A stretch of DNA of 64,000 bases from Branchiostoma lanceolatum (Eukaryota; Chordata; Leptocardii; Amphioxiformes; Branchiostomatidae). Both the position numbers and the translations under genes were made by a program. Of the stretch, positions 1-11,159 are shown one piece after another. The notes beneath the pieces are model-generated. The model did no database searches and was not told the DNA's origin. It saw only the letters and a program-made list of their open reading frames with translations. Numbering within the stretch: the stretch's first letter is position 1; each line of letters starts with the position of its first letter. The stretch covers positions 18,835,964 through 18,899,963 of the forward strand of contig NC_089729.1 of the NCBI RefSeq assembly GCF_035083965.1, in the 5' to 3' direction.

Positions 1-133
1 GGCGGAAGGTGGTAAATCTGACCCTACTAGAGCAAAGCTGCGGAGCTCAAACGTAAGTACAACCTTACCTGAACTTAACGGAAAAAAGGGACCAGCATCT
101 GGCAAAAAACGTTCTGATAATACTACTAGCAAC

Positions 134-985
134 ATGGACTCAAACAGTGATTCCTACTACTGTGGTGATTGTGGAAAGACGGTAAAAGAATCAGATAAAG
201 CAGTAGAATGTGAAATTTGTACGCTGTGGTTTCACACCAGATGCGCGGGAGTGTCTGATAGCCTGTACCAAGTGATATCAGACGAACCGGAGGAGTGCCA
301 CTGGTTCTGTCGTAATTGCAAGAAAGGGGCCCAGAAGTTGTATCTTAGTGTCATTGCACTTTCGGGGGAATTACAGTCAGTTAACGAGAAACTCCGTTTA
401 CTGGAAAATAAGGACTCGGAGTTAGAAGCGAGAATACATCTCTTAGAAGAGTCCCAAACAAACACACAGCACACGAGCGGACTATCGGAAGAACAAATTA
501 TCGAGAAAATTGTGAACAAAACTACGGAAACTATAACTAAGTCAGTGAAAGACAACGTAGACAAACAACTAAGTGAAAAGGAGGACCAAGAGTCCAGGAA
601 GTTAAACCTCATAGTGTCCAACCTACCGGAGTCCAACTCCAGGCAAGGTGACATAGACAGTTTCACCGAACTTGTAAAGGAGGAGTTTAAGTTGAAGGCA
701 AATGTCACCAACGCCCAGAGACTAGGCAAACCAAGCAACGAGAGTACCAGATTGGTCAAGGTAACCATGGCAAGTCTAGGAGAAAAGAAACAGGTACTAG
801 CGTTGGCCAGGGAGTTGAGAGAGAGTACACATGAGGTTCACAGCCAGGTTTATATCCGCCCAGACTTAACCAAGAAACAGCTCGAAGAATCAAAAAACTT
901 GAGAGAGCAACTGAAAGCCACAAGAGAACGAAATCCAGAAAGGAAGTGGATAATAAGAAGGGGACAAATCGTAGAGGCAAACTAG
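134..985 (+). CDS. LINE ORF1: PHD-finger, coiled-coil protein
   Basis: From the first visible ATG the product is 283 residues. Residues about 9-62 hold the Cys4-His-Cys3 spacing of a PHD finger: CGDC, then CEIC, then WFHTRC, then WFCRNC. This is followed by a glutamate/lysine-rich coiled coil (about 68-150) and a basic C-terminal part resembling the RNA-binding half of other LINE ORF1 proteins. The presumed role is binding element RNA in the retrotransposition particle, inferred from family knowledge. The reading frame stays open upstream to base 2, so the true start may lie outside the window and the listed ATG is only the first one visible. The end overlaps the possible ORF2 start by about 40 bp in another frame. 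No lesion is seen. Confidence 0.82.
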   Translation: MDSNSDSYYCGDCGKTVKESDKAVECEICTLWFHTRCAGVSDSLYQVISDEPEECHWFCRNCKKGAQKLYLSVIALSGELQSVNEKLRLLENKDSELEARIHLLEESQTNTQHTSGLSEEQIIEKIVNKTTETITKSVKDNVDKQLSEKEDQESRKLNLIVSNLPESNSRQGDIDSFTELVKEEFKLKANVTNAQRLGKPSNESTRLVKVTMASLGEKKQVLALARELRESTHEVHSQVYIRPDLTKKQLEESKNLREQLKATRERNPERKWIIRRGQIVEAN

Positions 986-3906
986 ACCAGATTAATTTCC
1001 ACGATTTGAGCGTATTGTACACCAACACAGATAATTCTATCATGAGCAAGTATGACGAACTTTGTGCAATCACTACAGAAAAGCAGTACGATGCCATATG
1101 TCTTACCGAAATCAAACCTAAGCAAGGATCTCTACCCGACCGACAAGTTATGCAAATACAGGGCTATGATCTATTCACAAGCGATTTAGAATCTCCAAAC
1201 ACGAGAGGCACATGTGTATACATCAAAGCAGTGTACAAGGCAAAGCAGGTGATCCCGCCATCAGAATTCGCAGATTGCACATGGGTATCAGTACAAGGAA
1301 GAAACGACACGTCTTTATTAATTGGAACTCTATACAGGTCAGGATCACCAGCTCTTGCAATTACCAGGGACCTGGCCCTTCACGAGACCCTAAAATGGGC
1401 GGTCAACACGCAGAATTCACACGTGCTGATCACAGGAGATTTTAATCACCCTAACATAACTTGGACCCCATCACCACAACTACGGACTACACATGCTGAT
1501 AATATCGATAACCCTGCAACTAGATTCATCGAATGTTTGCGGGATACCTTTCTTTACCAGCATGTCACAAGACCTACAAGGTACCACAGCGACCAAACCC
1601 CCACACTTGACGACTTAGTCCTCAGTAATGAAGAGGGGATGATAGAGCAGATAACACATGAGGAACCACTAGGCGCAAGCGATCACGTCAGAATCGAGTT
1701 CAACTTTGTCTTCAGCACTCCAGTTAAGGAGAACAAGAAGACAATATGGAGATTTGATAGAGGCAACTATGAAATGATGAGTGAGGACTTGAATCCCAAC
1801 TGGGATAACCTGCTAGAGTGCAAGTCGACCCAGGAAGCTTACGCATTATTCCAGCAGAGAATTACGAAAGCAGTTCAGAAACACGTCCCTACTAAGACAA
1901 TTGACCTCTCTAAGAAGAAACTCAAACCACTCTGGATGGACGAGGAAGCTTTTCGAAAACTAAAGAAAAAGCACCACGCCTGGATTAGATATTTGAATAC
2001 TAAAGACCAAAAGGACTGGTTAGCATTCAAACGGGCTAGAAATGCGGCCACACATGCGTCCAGAAAGGCAAGAAAATCATTTGAGAGGAAACTTGCCACA
2101 GAAGCCAAGCACAACAATAAAGCCTTCTGGAACTACGTTAACAGTCGCCGAAAGACAAGAACACAGGTGGGAGATCTGAAGGACACACAGGGGAACTTTA
2201 CTGCCATCGATAGCGAGAAAGCAGAGATACTGAACAATCAATACTTCAGGACATTCACACATGAGGACCACGAGAATATCCCGACATTCCCTAGGATCCA
2301 GTCAACCACAGCTCTCAACACAATTAACATCACAGAAGAGATGGTGCTTGAGCAGCTACAGTCACTCAGAGTTGACAAATCCCCAGGCATCGATGGCGTA
2401 CACCCCAGAGTGCTCAAGGAAACTGCAGACGTGATTGTTGGCCCCTTAACCAGGATCTTCCAAACAAGCATCAACGAGGGCAAACTCCCAGACATGTGGA
2501 GAGAGGCTTGTATAACTCCCATCTACAAGAAGGGGGACAAGTCGGACCCGGCAAATTACAGGCCTGTGTCATTAACCTCTGTACCATGCAAGATGCTGGA
2601 GAGGATTATAGTAAACGAATTGATCACTCACATACGGAACAATGATCTCACATGCGAGCAGCAGCACGCACGGGTTCACACATGGGAAATCCACTATAAC
2701 CAACATACTGGAAGCAATGGACGTTTGGATAGAGGCCCTAAGTCATAGCCTGCCAGTAGACGTAATCTTTTTAGATTATGCTAAAGCCTTTGATACAGTG
2801 CCACACGAGAGACTTCTGAGACGGGTGGAATCCTTCGGAATTGGCGGAAACCTTCTGCAATGGATTCGTAACTTTCTGACACAACGAAGGCAGCAGGTTG
2901 TGGTGAACGGAAGTGCCTCCTCATGGAAACCGGTTATAAGTGGAGTGCCCCAGGGTTCGGTCCTCGGACCGCTTCTCTTTACGATTTTCGTATCAGATAT
3001 TCCGGAAACGATCCAGAACTTTGTCTCGCTGTTTGCAGATGATACGAAAATATATGCTGCAGCCCAAAACTGTGAACTGAACGCACACACAACCTGCTTG
3101 CAGGCGGACTTGAACAGCTTATATGAGTGGTCGACAAAGATGCAAATGTAATTCCATCCCGATAAATGCAAGGTCATGCACCTCGGGAAGGCTAACCCCA
3201 GACACAAGTATACAATGAATAAAGTAGATGGAACAATGCACACGCTGGAGAGCATAGAAGAGGAAAAAGACCTAGGGGTCACCATTGATAAGAACCTGAC
3301 TTTCAGCAAACACACGCAAGTGCAGGTGAATAAAGCAAATAAAACACTAGGGCTGATCAAGCACACCTTCTCACATGTGGACAGTGTATCCTTCTCACTG
3401 CTGTATAAAAGCCTGGTTCGACCGCACTTAGAATATGCTACGGCAATATGGTACCCCAAAACCAAGAGAGACCGAGACATGGTGGAAAGAGTGCAACGGC
3501 GAGCAACAAAACTGGTGAAGAGTTTAGCCAACCTACCATATTCTGAAAGGCTGAGAGAACTGGACCTTCCCACGCTACACTACAGAAGACAGAGAGCCGA
3601 TATAATACAGCTGTTCAAGATCACATATGGGTTTGACAAAGTCAGAGTGAACAACCACTGCAACTTATGTGGGGAGCCATGTTTAAGCCAAGCTTGGCAA
3701 CCAACACACGGGGACACCAGTTCAAGTATCAAATTCAGAAAGCTACAGGCCCGAGGGCACACTTCTTTCCCACACGAGTTACCCCCGCTTGGAACAAACT
3801 CTCACAGACCACGGTCAACGGCAAGACAGTGAAAGAGTTCAAGACAAGACTGGGGCAGGAATGGGGACGGCATCCAGACCTATACGAGTACCAATTCACA
3901 TACTGA
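946..3906 (+). pseudogene. LINE ORF2: endonuclease-reverse transcriptase, broken
   Basis: The order of motifs is that of a LINE ORF2. The endonuclease comes first (LTEIKPK near 1115, GDFNHPNITW near 1435, GASDHVRIE near 1672). The reverse transcriptase follows (SPGIDGVHPRVLKE near 2380, YKKGDKSDPANYRPVSL near 2524, FLDYAKAFDTVPHERLL near 2770, GVPQGSVLGPLLF near 2943, catalytic FADD near 3032), then a C-terminal domain with SLLYKSLVRPHLEYA near 3395. Three lesions are visible: a frame change from frame 1 to frame 2 between about 2655 and 2690, an in-frame TAA at 3149-3151, and a change back to frame 1 between about 3715 and 3775. Motifs on both sides of every lesion are well preserved, so decay is recent. 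Confidence 0.87.
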
Positions 3907-3967
3907 TGCTACTACCGCCACAACTAGGACAGCCTTATTACCCGTGAGGGTATCGACTGGCTGTGGT

Positions 3968-3996
3968 TCAAGGTAAAGATTCAAGGTAAAGATAAA
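3968..3996 (+). repeat. 3' terminal short repeat of the LINE
   Basis: Two near-identical copies of TCAAGGTAAAGAT end the element. Short direct repeats at the 3' end, in place of a poly(A) tail, are typical of CR1-clade LINEs. Confidence 0.6.
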
Positions 3997-4046
3997 ATGT
4001 AAGCCTATGGGCCAAAAAACTCATGAATGAGACCTTACATTAAGCT
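3997..4046 (+). repeat. Truncated end of a TIR element also present at 62721-63197
   Basis: About 40 bases here (TGTAAGCCTATGGG, then AAACTCATGAATGAGACCTTA) match the right end of the complete inverted-repeat element at 62721-63197. Only this terminal part is present, directly against the LINE 3' end. Confidence 0.55.
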
Positions 4047-4304
4047 TTCGATACATAATTTACTGTACAATATTCAAATTCATACATTATATCATTAAGG
4101 AGACCGTGACCTTCTTTAAAGATAAGTATGAAATTATTTCTTACAACAATGGACTAGATCCTAGCCGTGGCGACTCTTACTCAACATCCAATAGAAGAGT
4201 TCTACGACCTCATGCCTTCGCCAAGTAATTGGTCTCATATACAATGCTTATTAACAGCGTTTATATCTCCTATTTCCAATTACATCTTTCCCCATCACAT
4301 GACA

Positions 4305-4455
4305 AAAACACACATACAAACAAACGCTACCAGTCACACAGACATGCAAACACAAACGTTAAACGGACGGACACGAACACTCACATACAAATTTTTGACC
4401 CCTTGGCGGATTTCATTCAAAAACATACACACACATCCGCACACACACACATATT

Positions 4456-4506
<51 letters not shown>

Positions 4507-4800
4507 TCGAACGCACACATACAAACACACGCACACACACGCGAACACAAACAAGAACACACACACATACATACAGACATAGTCCCACAAACATACATAC
4601 ACACACAGAGACCCACACTCATACACACAGATTATGGGCTCCTTATTGGCTTCCATTCAAGCACAAACGCTCAAAAAACGGAGACGCACACAAACCTGCA
4701 AACAAACACGCACACTCTCGTGAACACAGACAACAACACACACACACACACACAAACACATACATACATACAAACTAACACACACACGCTTGTGCGACCT
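4305..4800. repeat. (AC)n microsatellite tract
   Basis: Roughly 500 bp of imperfect AC/CA repeat, with its purest run at about 4461-4503. The open frames read across it on either strand are low-complexity artefacts of the repeat. Confidence 0.95.
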
Positions 4801-6120
4801 GACACACGCGAAAATTATGTTTTTAATCATCCAAGTTATGAAATCATGCTGAAGTTGTTTATGAATTTTAGCAACTTTCTCTCTCCGTCACAGATACAGA
4901 ACTTCCCAGCCCCCAATGACGTTTATGTAAAGTCAAACTTACCTTCCGGATAATTGGCCGTTTGGGGATAGTCTAACTGAATGACACAAACCACTATACC
5001 TTCGACAACAACAGAAAGGTCACTTCCCGTTTATAGTAGATGGTCTTTAATCCAATTCCCACTGTGGGCTATTTAACAAACGAACAAATGTATCGGTACA
5101 CTTATTCATAAGTCCAGATTTTGTGTATGTGTGAAGCTAGGTGTTGAAGAAAACTTTCCTGTGCGTCACCGAAGCCTTCAGCATACAAGGGGCCTTAAGT
5201 AACACTTAAGACAAAATGCTCAAACTTGATGCTTAAAAGACGTCCTGGAGACGAAGAAGAAGAACTTAATTGCGCAACAATTGTAACGGGTACAATGTAT
5301 GGCAATTTGTAGACACATAACAATCGACTATTTCTAACATTTAACGATTTCAAAGAAATTATCTATAACTTGAATAACAATCGATCTGATTATTTGCATT
5401 CTAATGGCTAAACAGTATACAATGTAATGATGACGATGATATTATTTTGCGTCAGGAATGTAAAACAATGTCTCTTTGCATAGAGTTGTATATGAATTGG
5501 CCTACATATTAGATAGATATATGAACAAGGCAGGACAATGTTATATTGAATATCTCTGTCTTGGTATATGCGGCATTTTACCGGACGTATATACAATCGA
5601 TTTAAACAATTTCCGTCGGTCATTATCATAGGTTGGAGACGTGAATCAACTACAACTATAAAAGGACCACGTGGAAAGTCACGACGCGTATTCAACGACC
5701 AATTAAGGTTCCAAACTCACAAAACCGTTGACTCAATTCCAAGGGGAAAAAATCAAGCTTCCTCTTGCATTGTTTCCGTTGCCTTTACAATGGATATATC
5801 AATCATGAGACCTTGCTATTGTGTAAGAAATGGGTAAATACTGAAAGCCACACTTGTTAATTTGAAGAATCTTTTTTTTTCATTGTGGGGGGATAAATCT
5901 CTCCGATATACATGTATGGTTCTCACTGACAATAGAGCCTGTCCCAACTGAGCAATTAGAGCCCACGACATTCGTTTAACGAAAAGCACGATGTTCTTTT
6001 ATATAAACAAAGGCAATTTGGCGATGACATCCTGTCTTTTCATGACGATTTCATCATTTCATTCAAATGACGCACGGAAATTTAGGTCGGCCGTTACCGC
6101 GAATGTTTCGTTGTCAATTG
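4801..6120. other. Intergenic stretch, nothing recognised
   Basis: AT-rich sequence of mixed composition. Short open frames near 5408-5837 show no domain, no splice sites in register and no composition shift. I see no gene here. Confidence 0.5.
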
Positions 6121-6139
6121 GGACTACATATCTTGCCCC

Positions 6140-6146
6140 TATATAA
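6140..6146 (+). promoter_or_regulatory. TATA box of the small secreted-peptide gene
   Basis: TATATAA lies in a GC-richer patch, about 30 bp upstream of a likely transcription start near 6168-6175. An exon-like stretch follows that contains no ATG and ends at 6264 in a strong 5' splice site, GTAAGT at 6265. The arrangement looks like a focused, regulated promoter. It is inferred from motif spacing only. Confidence 0.5.
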
Positions 6147-6167
6147 CCTCCGGAGCTCTGAGACCGA

Positions 6168-6264
6168 ACAGACTTCACGCGGGGTTTCTCACTAGTAAAC
6201 GCACGCACGCAGTTGCTGTCCAGCTCTTCTATCTGCTTACATTGGCAAGATCCTGCTCAAAAAC
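6168..6264 (+). other. Putative 5' UTR exon of the secreted-peptide gene
   Basis: The stretch runs from the presumed start to AAAAAC followed by GTAAGT at 6265. It contains no ATG, which fits a leader exon spliced to the acceptor at 8986-8987 (TTCTAG), four bases before the ATG at 8992. The implied intron is 6265-8987. Confidence 0.45.
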
Positions 6265-6479
6265 GTAAGTGACTCTGTCCTTGGTACTGAACATGTTGCA
6301 GCTATTGCATGTACGTTTTTCCTATCTTATATCGTTTTCGGTGAAAGGTAAAGATAGTCTTATACCTTTTTTTCAGACGATAGGTGCAGTTGGTTATTAT
6401 CTACTGTATCTATGGTTCGGTATTGAACGACGGAGTTCAGCCCTCTTCTTCTCCAAAGCCTTTTATCTCTCCAGTCGAA

Positions 6480-6625
6480 TTCAGGTATCTAATTTAACGC
6501 CTGGGTGGAGTGAGGAAAGTCATGTAAATGCATTTATCCAAGGAAACAACGTCTAGCCAGGAGCACCAGGAACTGAACCTGTGACCACTCGATCTCGTAG
6601 CCGCTAGCGTAGCCACTCAGCAACT
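6480..6625 (-). repeat. SINE-related fragment
   Basis: Contains GAGTGAGGAAAGTCATGTAA, which closely matches the body of the tRNA-derived repeats at 50035-50437 and 60505-60904 (both minus). It is followed by a degraded tRNA-like head. The fragment is too eroded to define its ends. Confidence 0.4.
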
Positions 6626-7529
6626 TGATGCCACCAAACGCTTTTCCCTGGCACAATTCAAACGGGTATGCACCGATAGTGTTCTCCTTTAAGGCACGTC
6701 TCTATCCAGTCCGTCTGTTTTGTGCGAGCAGTGTTGAATTGTCCTACATATCATGTATAAGTGTACGTGCCGTAATGTGAGAACACACTTCACTGCTATA
6801 GCCAAGGACATCGTAAGAGGACACTCCACAGACTCGTGGTTTTCTGTTACGTTAAGAGTATCGATGGCCTGTCACGAAGTAACTTTGACCAAACGAACCT
6901 CCATCATTATGACACTTCATTTAGTCATACCAATAACAAGTTAACGTTAGCGTGATATGCTTCACAAAGAAGCGTCATGCTTTTTCACCGAGCTGCGGCA
7001 CACTGGCGGCAGCGTGCGCATAACTACCGCCAACGTTCCACCCACAAACGCCAGTTTGCCGCCCTACCGCCGCCAATGTGCCGCTTGAAATGGTAATCTT
7101 TTAAAACGTTAAAAAATGCCGCGAACGAGTCCCCCCAAAGATTCCAATTTTGGTCACCTGTTGGACTGTCCTAGATACATAAACCCGGATTAACCCTGTT
7201 AGCTAGACAGAAAGGGCAATGTAGCTGTAATAGATATACTTTTATTACAGCTCACGCGTTTCATTAGAATCGTAGTATCACATTATCTATGATTAAGGTA
7301 ATCACCTCTTTTGTAAACCAGTCAGGAAAATTTCCCACTTAGTTTATGACTGTCATCACACAACTATTACCGTGTGACGTTTTTTGTTTTTAGGGAAGAA
7401 TAGACACGGGTATGTTTGGGGGTGTTTTGCATGATAGTTTAAACACGAGAAAGCTAAATTTTGTGCAAACGTGTACTTTAAGGGTTACCATACATTTGGC
7501 CGAGTAGCTAGCTGCGAGATTGAGGTTGG

Positions 7530-7641
7530 GTTTACACATGCATTTCTAAGCACACTCGGAGTGTGTTTCGAGTACTCTCGAAGTGTGTTCTGAGTACTCT
7601 CGAAGTGTGCCCCGAGTGTACTTGGAAACGCGTGTGTAAAC
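7530..7641. repeat. Short foldback (MITE-like) element, about 112 bp
   Basis: Arms 7530-7558 and 7613-7641 are inverted repeats of 29 bp with a few mismatches (GTTTACACATGCATTTCTAA against GTTTACACACGCGTTTCCAA on the other strand). The interior holds tandem copies of a unit containing GAGTACTCTCGAAGTGTG. The whole element could fold on itself. It sits in the intron of the peptide gene. Confidence 0.65.
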
Positions 7642-8991
7642 GCGGCCTGTGAAGTCACGGGTTTTGATTCTTGGCTACACGTTGTGTGTCCTTAACACGA
7701 CTTTCCTCACTCCACCCAGGTGTAGAAATTCGACTGGGGAGATAGTGAAGGTATATAATAGCTTGCCCTAAAGACATAGTGTATAACCAACTTTCCCTAC
7801 GTCCTCAAAAAGGCTGTTGACATATACGTTTATCTTCAACTTGACCACACGGGAATAAAACGTGGACTGATTTGCGATTTAATTTAATTAGCTTATATAC
7901 TGTACATATGCCTTTTTATGCCGTAAAGTTCTCCAAACTGACAGGGAATATATGCCAGCATGACATTTGCTGACTTAAGGTTTAAAAAAACTGGATAGTT
8001 GGGGACTGGTAAAAATGATTTCATATTTTCATGTCAATTATCTTTCTGTATTTTGATATCAAATTTTAGGTTTGAATAGATGTGCCGTATGTTAGTCACG
8101 ATTTGGGTTCAATGATTGGGTTCCCTGGGTCATTATCTTGACAGTTGTATCACGTTTCACAAACTGAATCTTTGAGGCCAATAAAGATTGCTGTTATATA
8201 GATTCAGTCGTATTGTAGCCATCGTTTGACGGGTAACACCTATTAAACGTAATCAAATTAAATCTATTCTACCGTATGTATTTGCAGCAACGTCTACCGG
8301 GCACGCAGTGAACGTTTAATACTCTGGTCACAAATGTAAACAGGGGGCCCGACGGCTTTATTTCACTTTCGGGCGGGGCCTCGTGGGGCTGCAGGGCTAT
8401 TTTAGGGAACAGTTGACTTTAATTTGGACTTAAAATCATCCCGGGTCTCAGCAAAAAAAGAAACGGCTGCAGCCAGCAACGGTCGGACATTAAGAACCGG
8501 TGAGCACCTTGTCGGACACCGCCAGTGAATCTGAAGAGTGTCTGCTGGAACCAACGAATAAACTGCCCAATATTTCAAACGAAAAACAACCCCGGAACAT
8601 ATACAGTGTTGCCCCAACTTAAGAGCCCGTCAAAGTGTTTGCGCCTGCCGCTTCTAGATCTCTCCATCAATCAAAACCCACTTATATGTAAATAGTTTCA
8701 GTTTGAAAATGAAAACAATAGACAATCGCTTCCTGAAGGGAACGAATCTTGCCCTATTTGGCCCTGTTTACAAAGAAATACCTTTTTTTCAATGTCTATA
8801 CTTAGCTAGTATTTAGTTACCTGCATTTCAACAGTGATAAAAGTCGGACAATATACTCTATTTCCCTGTAAAATCTTAAAACATCTTAAAATGAGTTTGA
8901 CACCCCTTTAAGAGCCTCCATTGTAGCGAAAAATGCAAACATGCATATCTTTTTAAACACTAACGTGAGATTTGTTCGGACTTCTAGAAGA

Positions 8992-9282
8992 ATGAAGAGA
9001 CAAGAGGTCTGCATGCTCCTGCTTCTTGGGTTAGTCATGGCAGCGCTTTGCACCGCTTGGGACTGCGCAGACGGCGGATGCGAGATCCAACCCGCCGACG
9101 GCCCCCTACCACCCACGGCGACAATCAACTGGCTCCCCGACGGCAACGAAGATCAGGAGATGGCGGCCCGAACCATCCGAAAAGTGCCGCCCAGCTTCAA
9201 GGAGCGCATCATGCTGAAGTCACTCCTTCGTCAGATGGGGGTCGCCATGCGTCTGCCTCCGCTGCGCAAGCCTAAGAACTAG
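8992..9282 (+). CDS. Small secreted peptide or peptide-hormone-like precursor
   Basis: The product is 96 residues. The start at 8992 was chosen because a 3' splice site (TTCTAG, AG at 8986-8987) lies four bases upstream and the next residues form a good signal peptide: MKRQ, then a leucine-rich core LLLLGLVMAALCTA, cleaved probably after about residue 22. The mature part opens with WDCADGGC, two cysteines four residues apart, then an acidic and proline-rich stretch. It ends in a basic tail after IRK containing PPSFKERIMLKSLLRQ and finishing RLPPLRKPKN. There is no amidation signal (Gly before dibasic). I do not recognise the family. The TATA promoter, leader exon and single coding exon resemble genes for secreted peptides. 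No paralog is seen here. Confidence 0.6.
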   Translation: MKRQEVCMLLLLGLVMAALCTAWDCADGGCEIQPADGPLPPTATINWLPDGNEDQEMAARTIRKVPPSFKERIMLKSLLRQMGVAMRLPPLRKPKN

Positions 9283-9305
9283 AAAATAGACCTGGCACTT
9301 GTCAG

Positions 9306-9567
9306 TTAAGGCGCGGTTACATGTTTCGTACGATGTTGATGTCGTAAAGCTTGTCGTGTGATTTTGATGTCGTAAAGCTTGTCGTACGACACTCCCAGGA
9401 TCAATAGCCGCAAATGACCGACTTTTCGGTAACAAGACAGCCGACTTTTGTAAGGTACATGCACAACTAGTTCAAGAATGCATTCGGTTTGCAACCGTAC
9501 GACAACTGTACGACAATCGTAAGACAATCGTAAGACAATCGGAAAATGAATGTGACTGAACCCTTAA
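9306..9567. mobile_element. TTAA-flanked MITE in the peptide gene's 3' UTR
   Basis: The ends are imperfect inverted repeats: TTAAGGCGCGGTTACATG on the left, and TTAAGGGTTCAGTCACATT on the other strand at the right. Each begins with TTAA, consistent with a piggyBac-type target duplication. The interior carries repeated GATGTCGTAAAGCTTGTCGT and CGTAAGACAAT motifs. It lies between the stop codon at 9282 and the AATAAA at 9727. Confidence 0.6.
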
Positions 9568-9726
9568 GCATTGCTGTCTTGCCAAGATGTATCTGTGGCC
9601 ACTTTAATACAAACGCCTTGTTGTTGAACGCTTGTTTCTTGTGTTCATAAAGGTCATGAAAATGACATCCATCGTACGTTTATGCTTTGTTTGTAAAGCC
9701 AAAGAGACAAAAAGATGCAATGCAGG

Positions 9727-9732
9727 AATAAA
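9727..9732 (+). terminator. Polyadenylation signal AATAAA of the peptide gene
   Basis: First canonical AATAAA downstream of the stop codon at 9282, giving a 3' UTR of about 460 bp that includes the MITE at 9306-9567. Confidence 0.45.
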
Positions 9733-9745
9733 GAAATGTTTCAAG

Positions 9746-10840
9746 CTTAAACATGATTTTGTCTGTTATTAACTTGTTTTGTACCTCACTGCTTTGAAAT
9801 GATATAACACACTTACAGACACTACTTACACACACAATCACACACACACACACACGCACACATACCTACACACACACACACAATTATTCTGTTGATAAAC
9901 AAACAAAAAGAAGCAAATAACTGGTCAAAAAAGTTGCATGCATGCTTTAAGCACTTAAGTCTTTTTACTGTCTTATCTAATGGTGGAATTCAAAGGATTT
10001 TGTAATTTGACGAACCTGGCATTTGTTTTAGATTTATAACTGCCCAGTAACATGTCAAATCGAATACTCAAATTTTGGTATTAAACACATTCTCTGTAAA
10101 TGTAATCTGGCAAACAACACCATTCAAATATTCACGAATATTGCTGGTTTTAGTCATCAAAGATAAATATATATTCTTTCATACTCAAGACATCATACCT
10201 TCACACACATTTGTAATCTGATCCTTGTAATAGCTAGCTTTTAACTTTCTCTTTTTCTTTGTATTATTTAACCTGTACATCAAGGACTAAGAACAAAACA
10301 TTTTTCATCATCTTAATCAAATTGGATTTGAGAAGACTTGAACAAATAATGTATGGTCAGGTTTATTCACTTTTCCTCACACAGGCTGAACAATCTTTCT
10401 TCCCACGCCAAAGGTCAGAATTCCGAAGCAACTCCTGCAAGCTCACTGCCTTCTGCGTGTCATGACTCGAAAAAACGCGACGACTGAAACTCCTCAAACT
10501 GAACTAGTTATACCCACAAAGAATACGCCAACTAAATCCTCACCAAGATAAAGACTCTACCCAAATCAATACAAGCATCACAGTTTGCTAGAGAAGGTTA
10601 CGTGCCCAAACAATACAAACATAGTCGTCTTGAACAGAGACCGACTGTTTCAGGCCGAAGACGATCGAAGGAGACTTTTTCCGGAAAAACGTTTTTGGCA
10701 AAAAAATACCTTAATTAAGCATGAAGGCATTTTTTTTGGACAAATTTTTCTTATTCCCATACCCGCATCAGTTTTGGGGTCCCCAGAGATTATTATCCAT
10801 ATGATCAAATCAACATGGCCCTATAGGAAGACGGAAGTGA
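9746..10840. other. Intergenic stretch with a short (AC)n tract
   Basis: AT-rich DNA with a short AC repeat at about 9830-9885. No coding or RNA gene is supported. Confidence 0.5.
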
Positions 10841-10844
10841 GATC

Positions 10845-11128
10845 GTGTGGCGCAACGGCAGAGCGTTCGGCTCTGAACCAAGTGGTCCTGAGTTCTAATC
10901 CCACCATGTCAACGATCTTGTGGCCTTGGGAAATACACTTTGACGACCTTCCTCACATCACTCAGGTGTATATTAGTAGCTAGCCTAGGTAAGAGACGTC
11001 CCTCGCACAGAACGTTAAATGGAGATCCCGTGTTTGGAGAGAGCCTACGCAAGCTTAAGAACCCACTTCCTCTTTCGAAAAAAGGTAGGAGCATGCCCCG
11101 GTGTGCGATGGTCCAAAACCTTATAGTC
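10845..11128 (+). mobile_element. tRNA-derived SINE
   Basis: The head resembles a tRNA gene: TGGCGCAACGGCAGAGCG (A-box-like), then GAGTTCTAATCC (B-box-like) about 35 bases on. The body continues with CTTCCTCACATCACTCAGGT, ACGTCCCTCGCACAGAACGT and GGTGTGCGATGGTCCAAAAC. The same body occurs reversed at 50035-50437 and 60505-60904. These SINEs would be transcribed by RNA polymerase III and mobilised by a partner LINE; that is family knowledge, not shown here. Confidence 0.7.
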
Positions 11129-11159
11129 GGTTGACCCCATATATGTCAGTACTAGTAAT

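Larger units (their letters stand above)
1..3996 (+). mobile_element. CR1-like non-LTR retrotransposon (LINE), 5' end outside window
   Basis: This is a two-ORF LINE with no LTRs. ORF1 carries a PHD-type zinc finger and a coiled coil. ORF2 carries an apurinic-type endonuclease followed by a reverse transcriptase. The element ends at about 3996 in two copies of a short repeat containing TCAAGGTAAAGAT, the kind of short 3' tandem repeat known for CR1-clade LINEs. The frame of ORF1 has no stop from base 2 onward, so the element almost certainly begins before the window. ORF1 is intact but ORF2 has three lesions, so this copy cannot mobilise itself. Clade assignment (CR1 versus a close jockey-group relative) is from recalled motif style and is not tested. 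Confidence 0.88.

Noticed and set aside
4167..4953. Several long open frames on both strands across the AC repeat
   Set aside because: They are translations of a microsatellite (Thr-His or Cys-Val runs) with no other content.
6991..7088. GC-rich stretch with facing GCGGCACACTGGCGG and CCGCCAATGTGCCGC
   Set aside because: Looks like a degraded short inverted-repeat element, but the arms are too imperfect to place ends.
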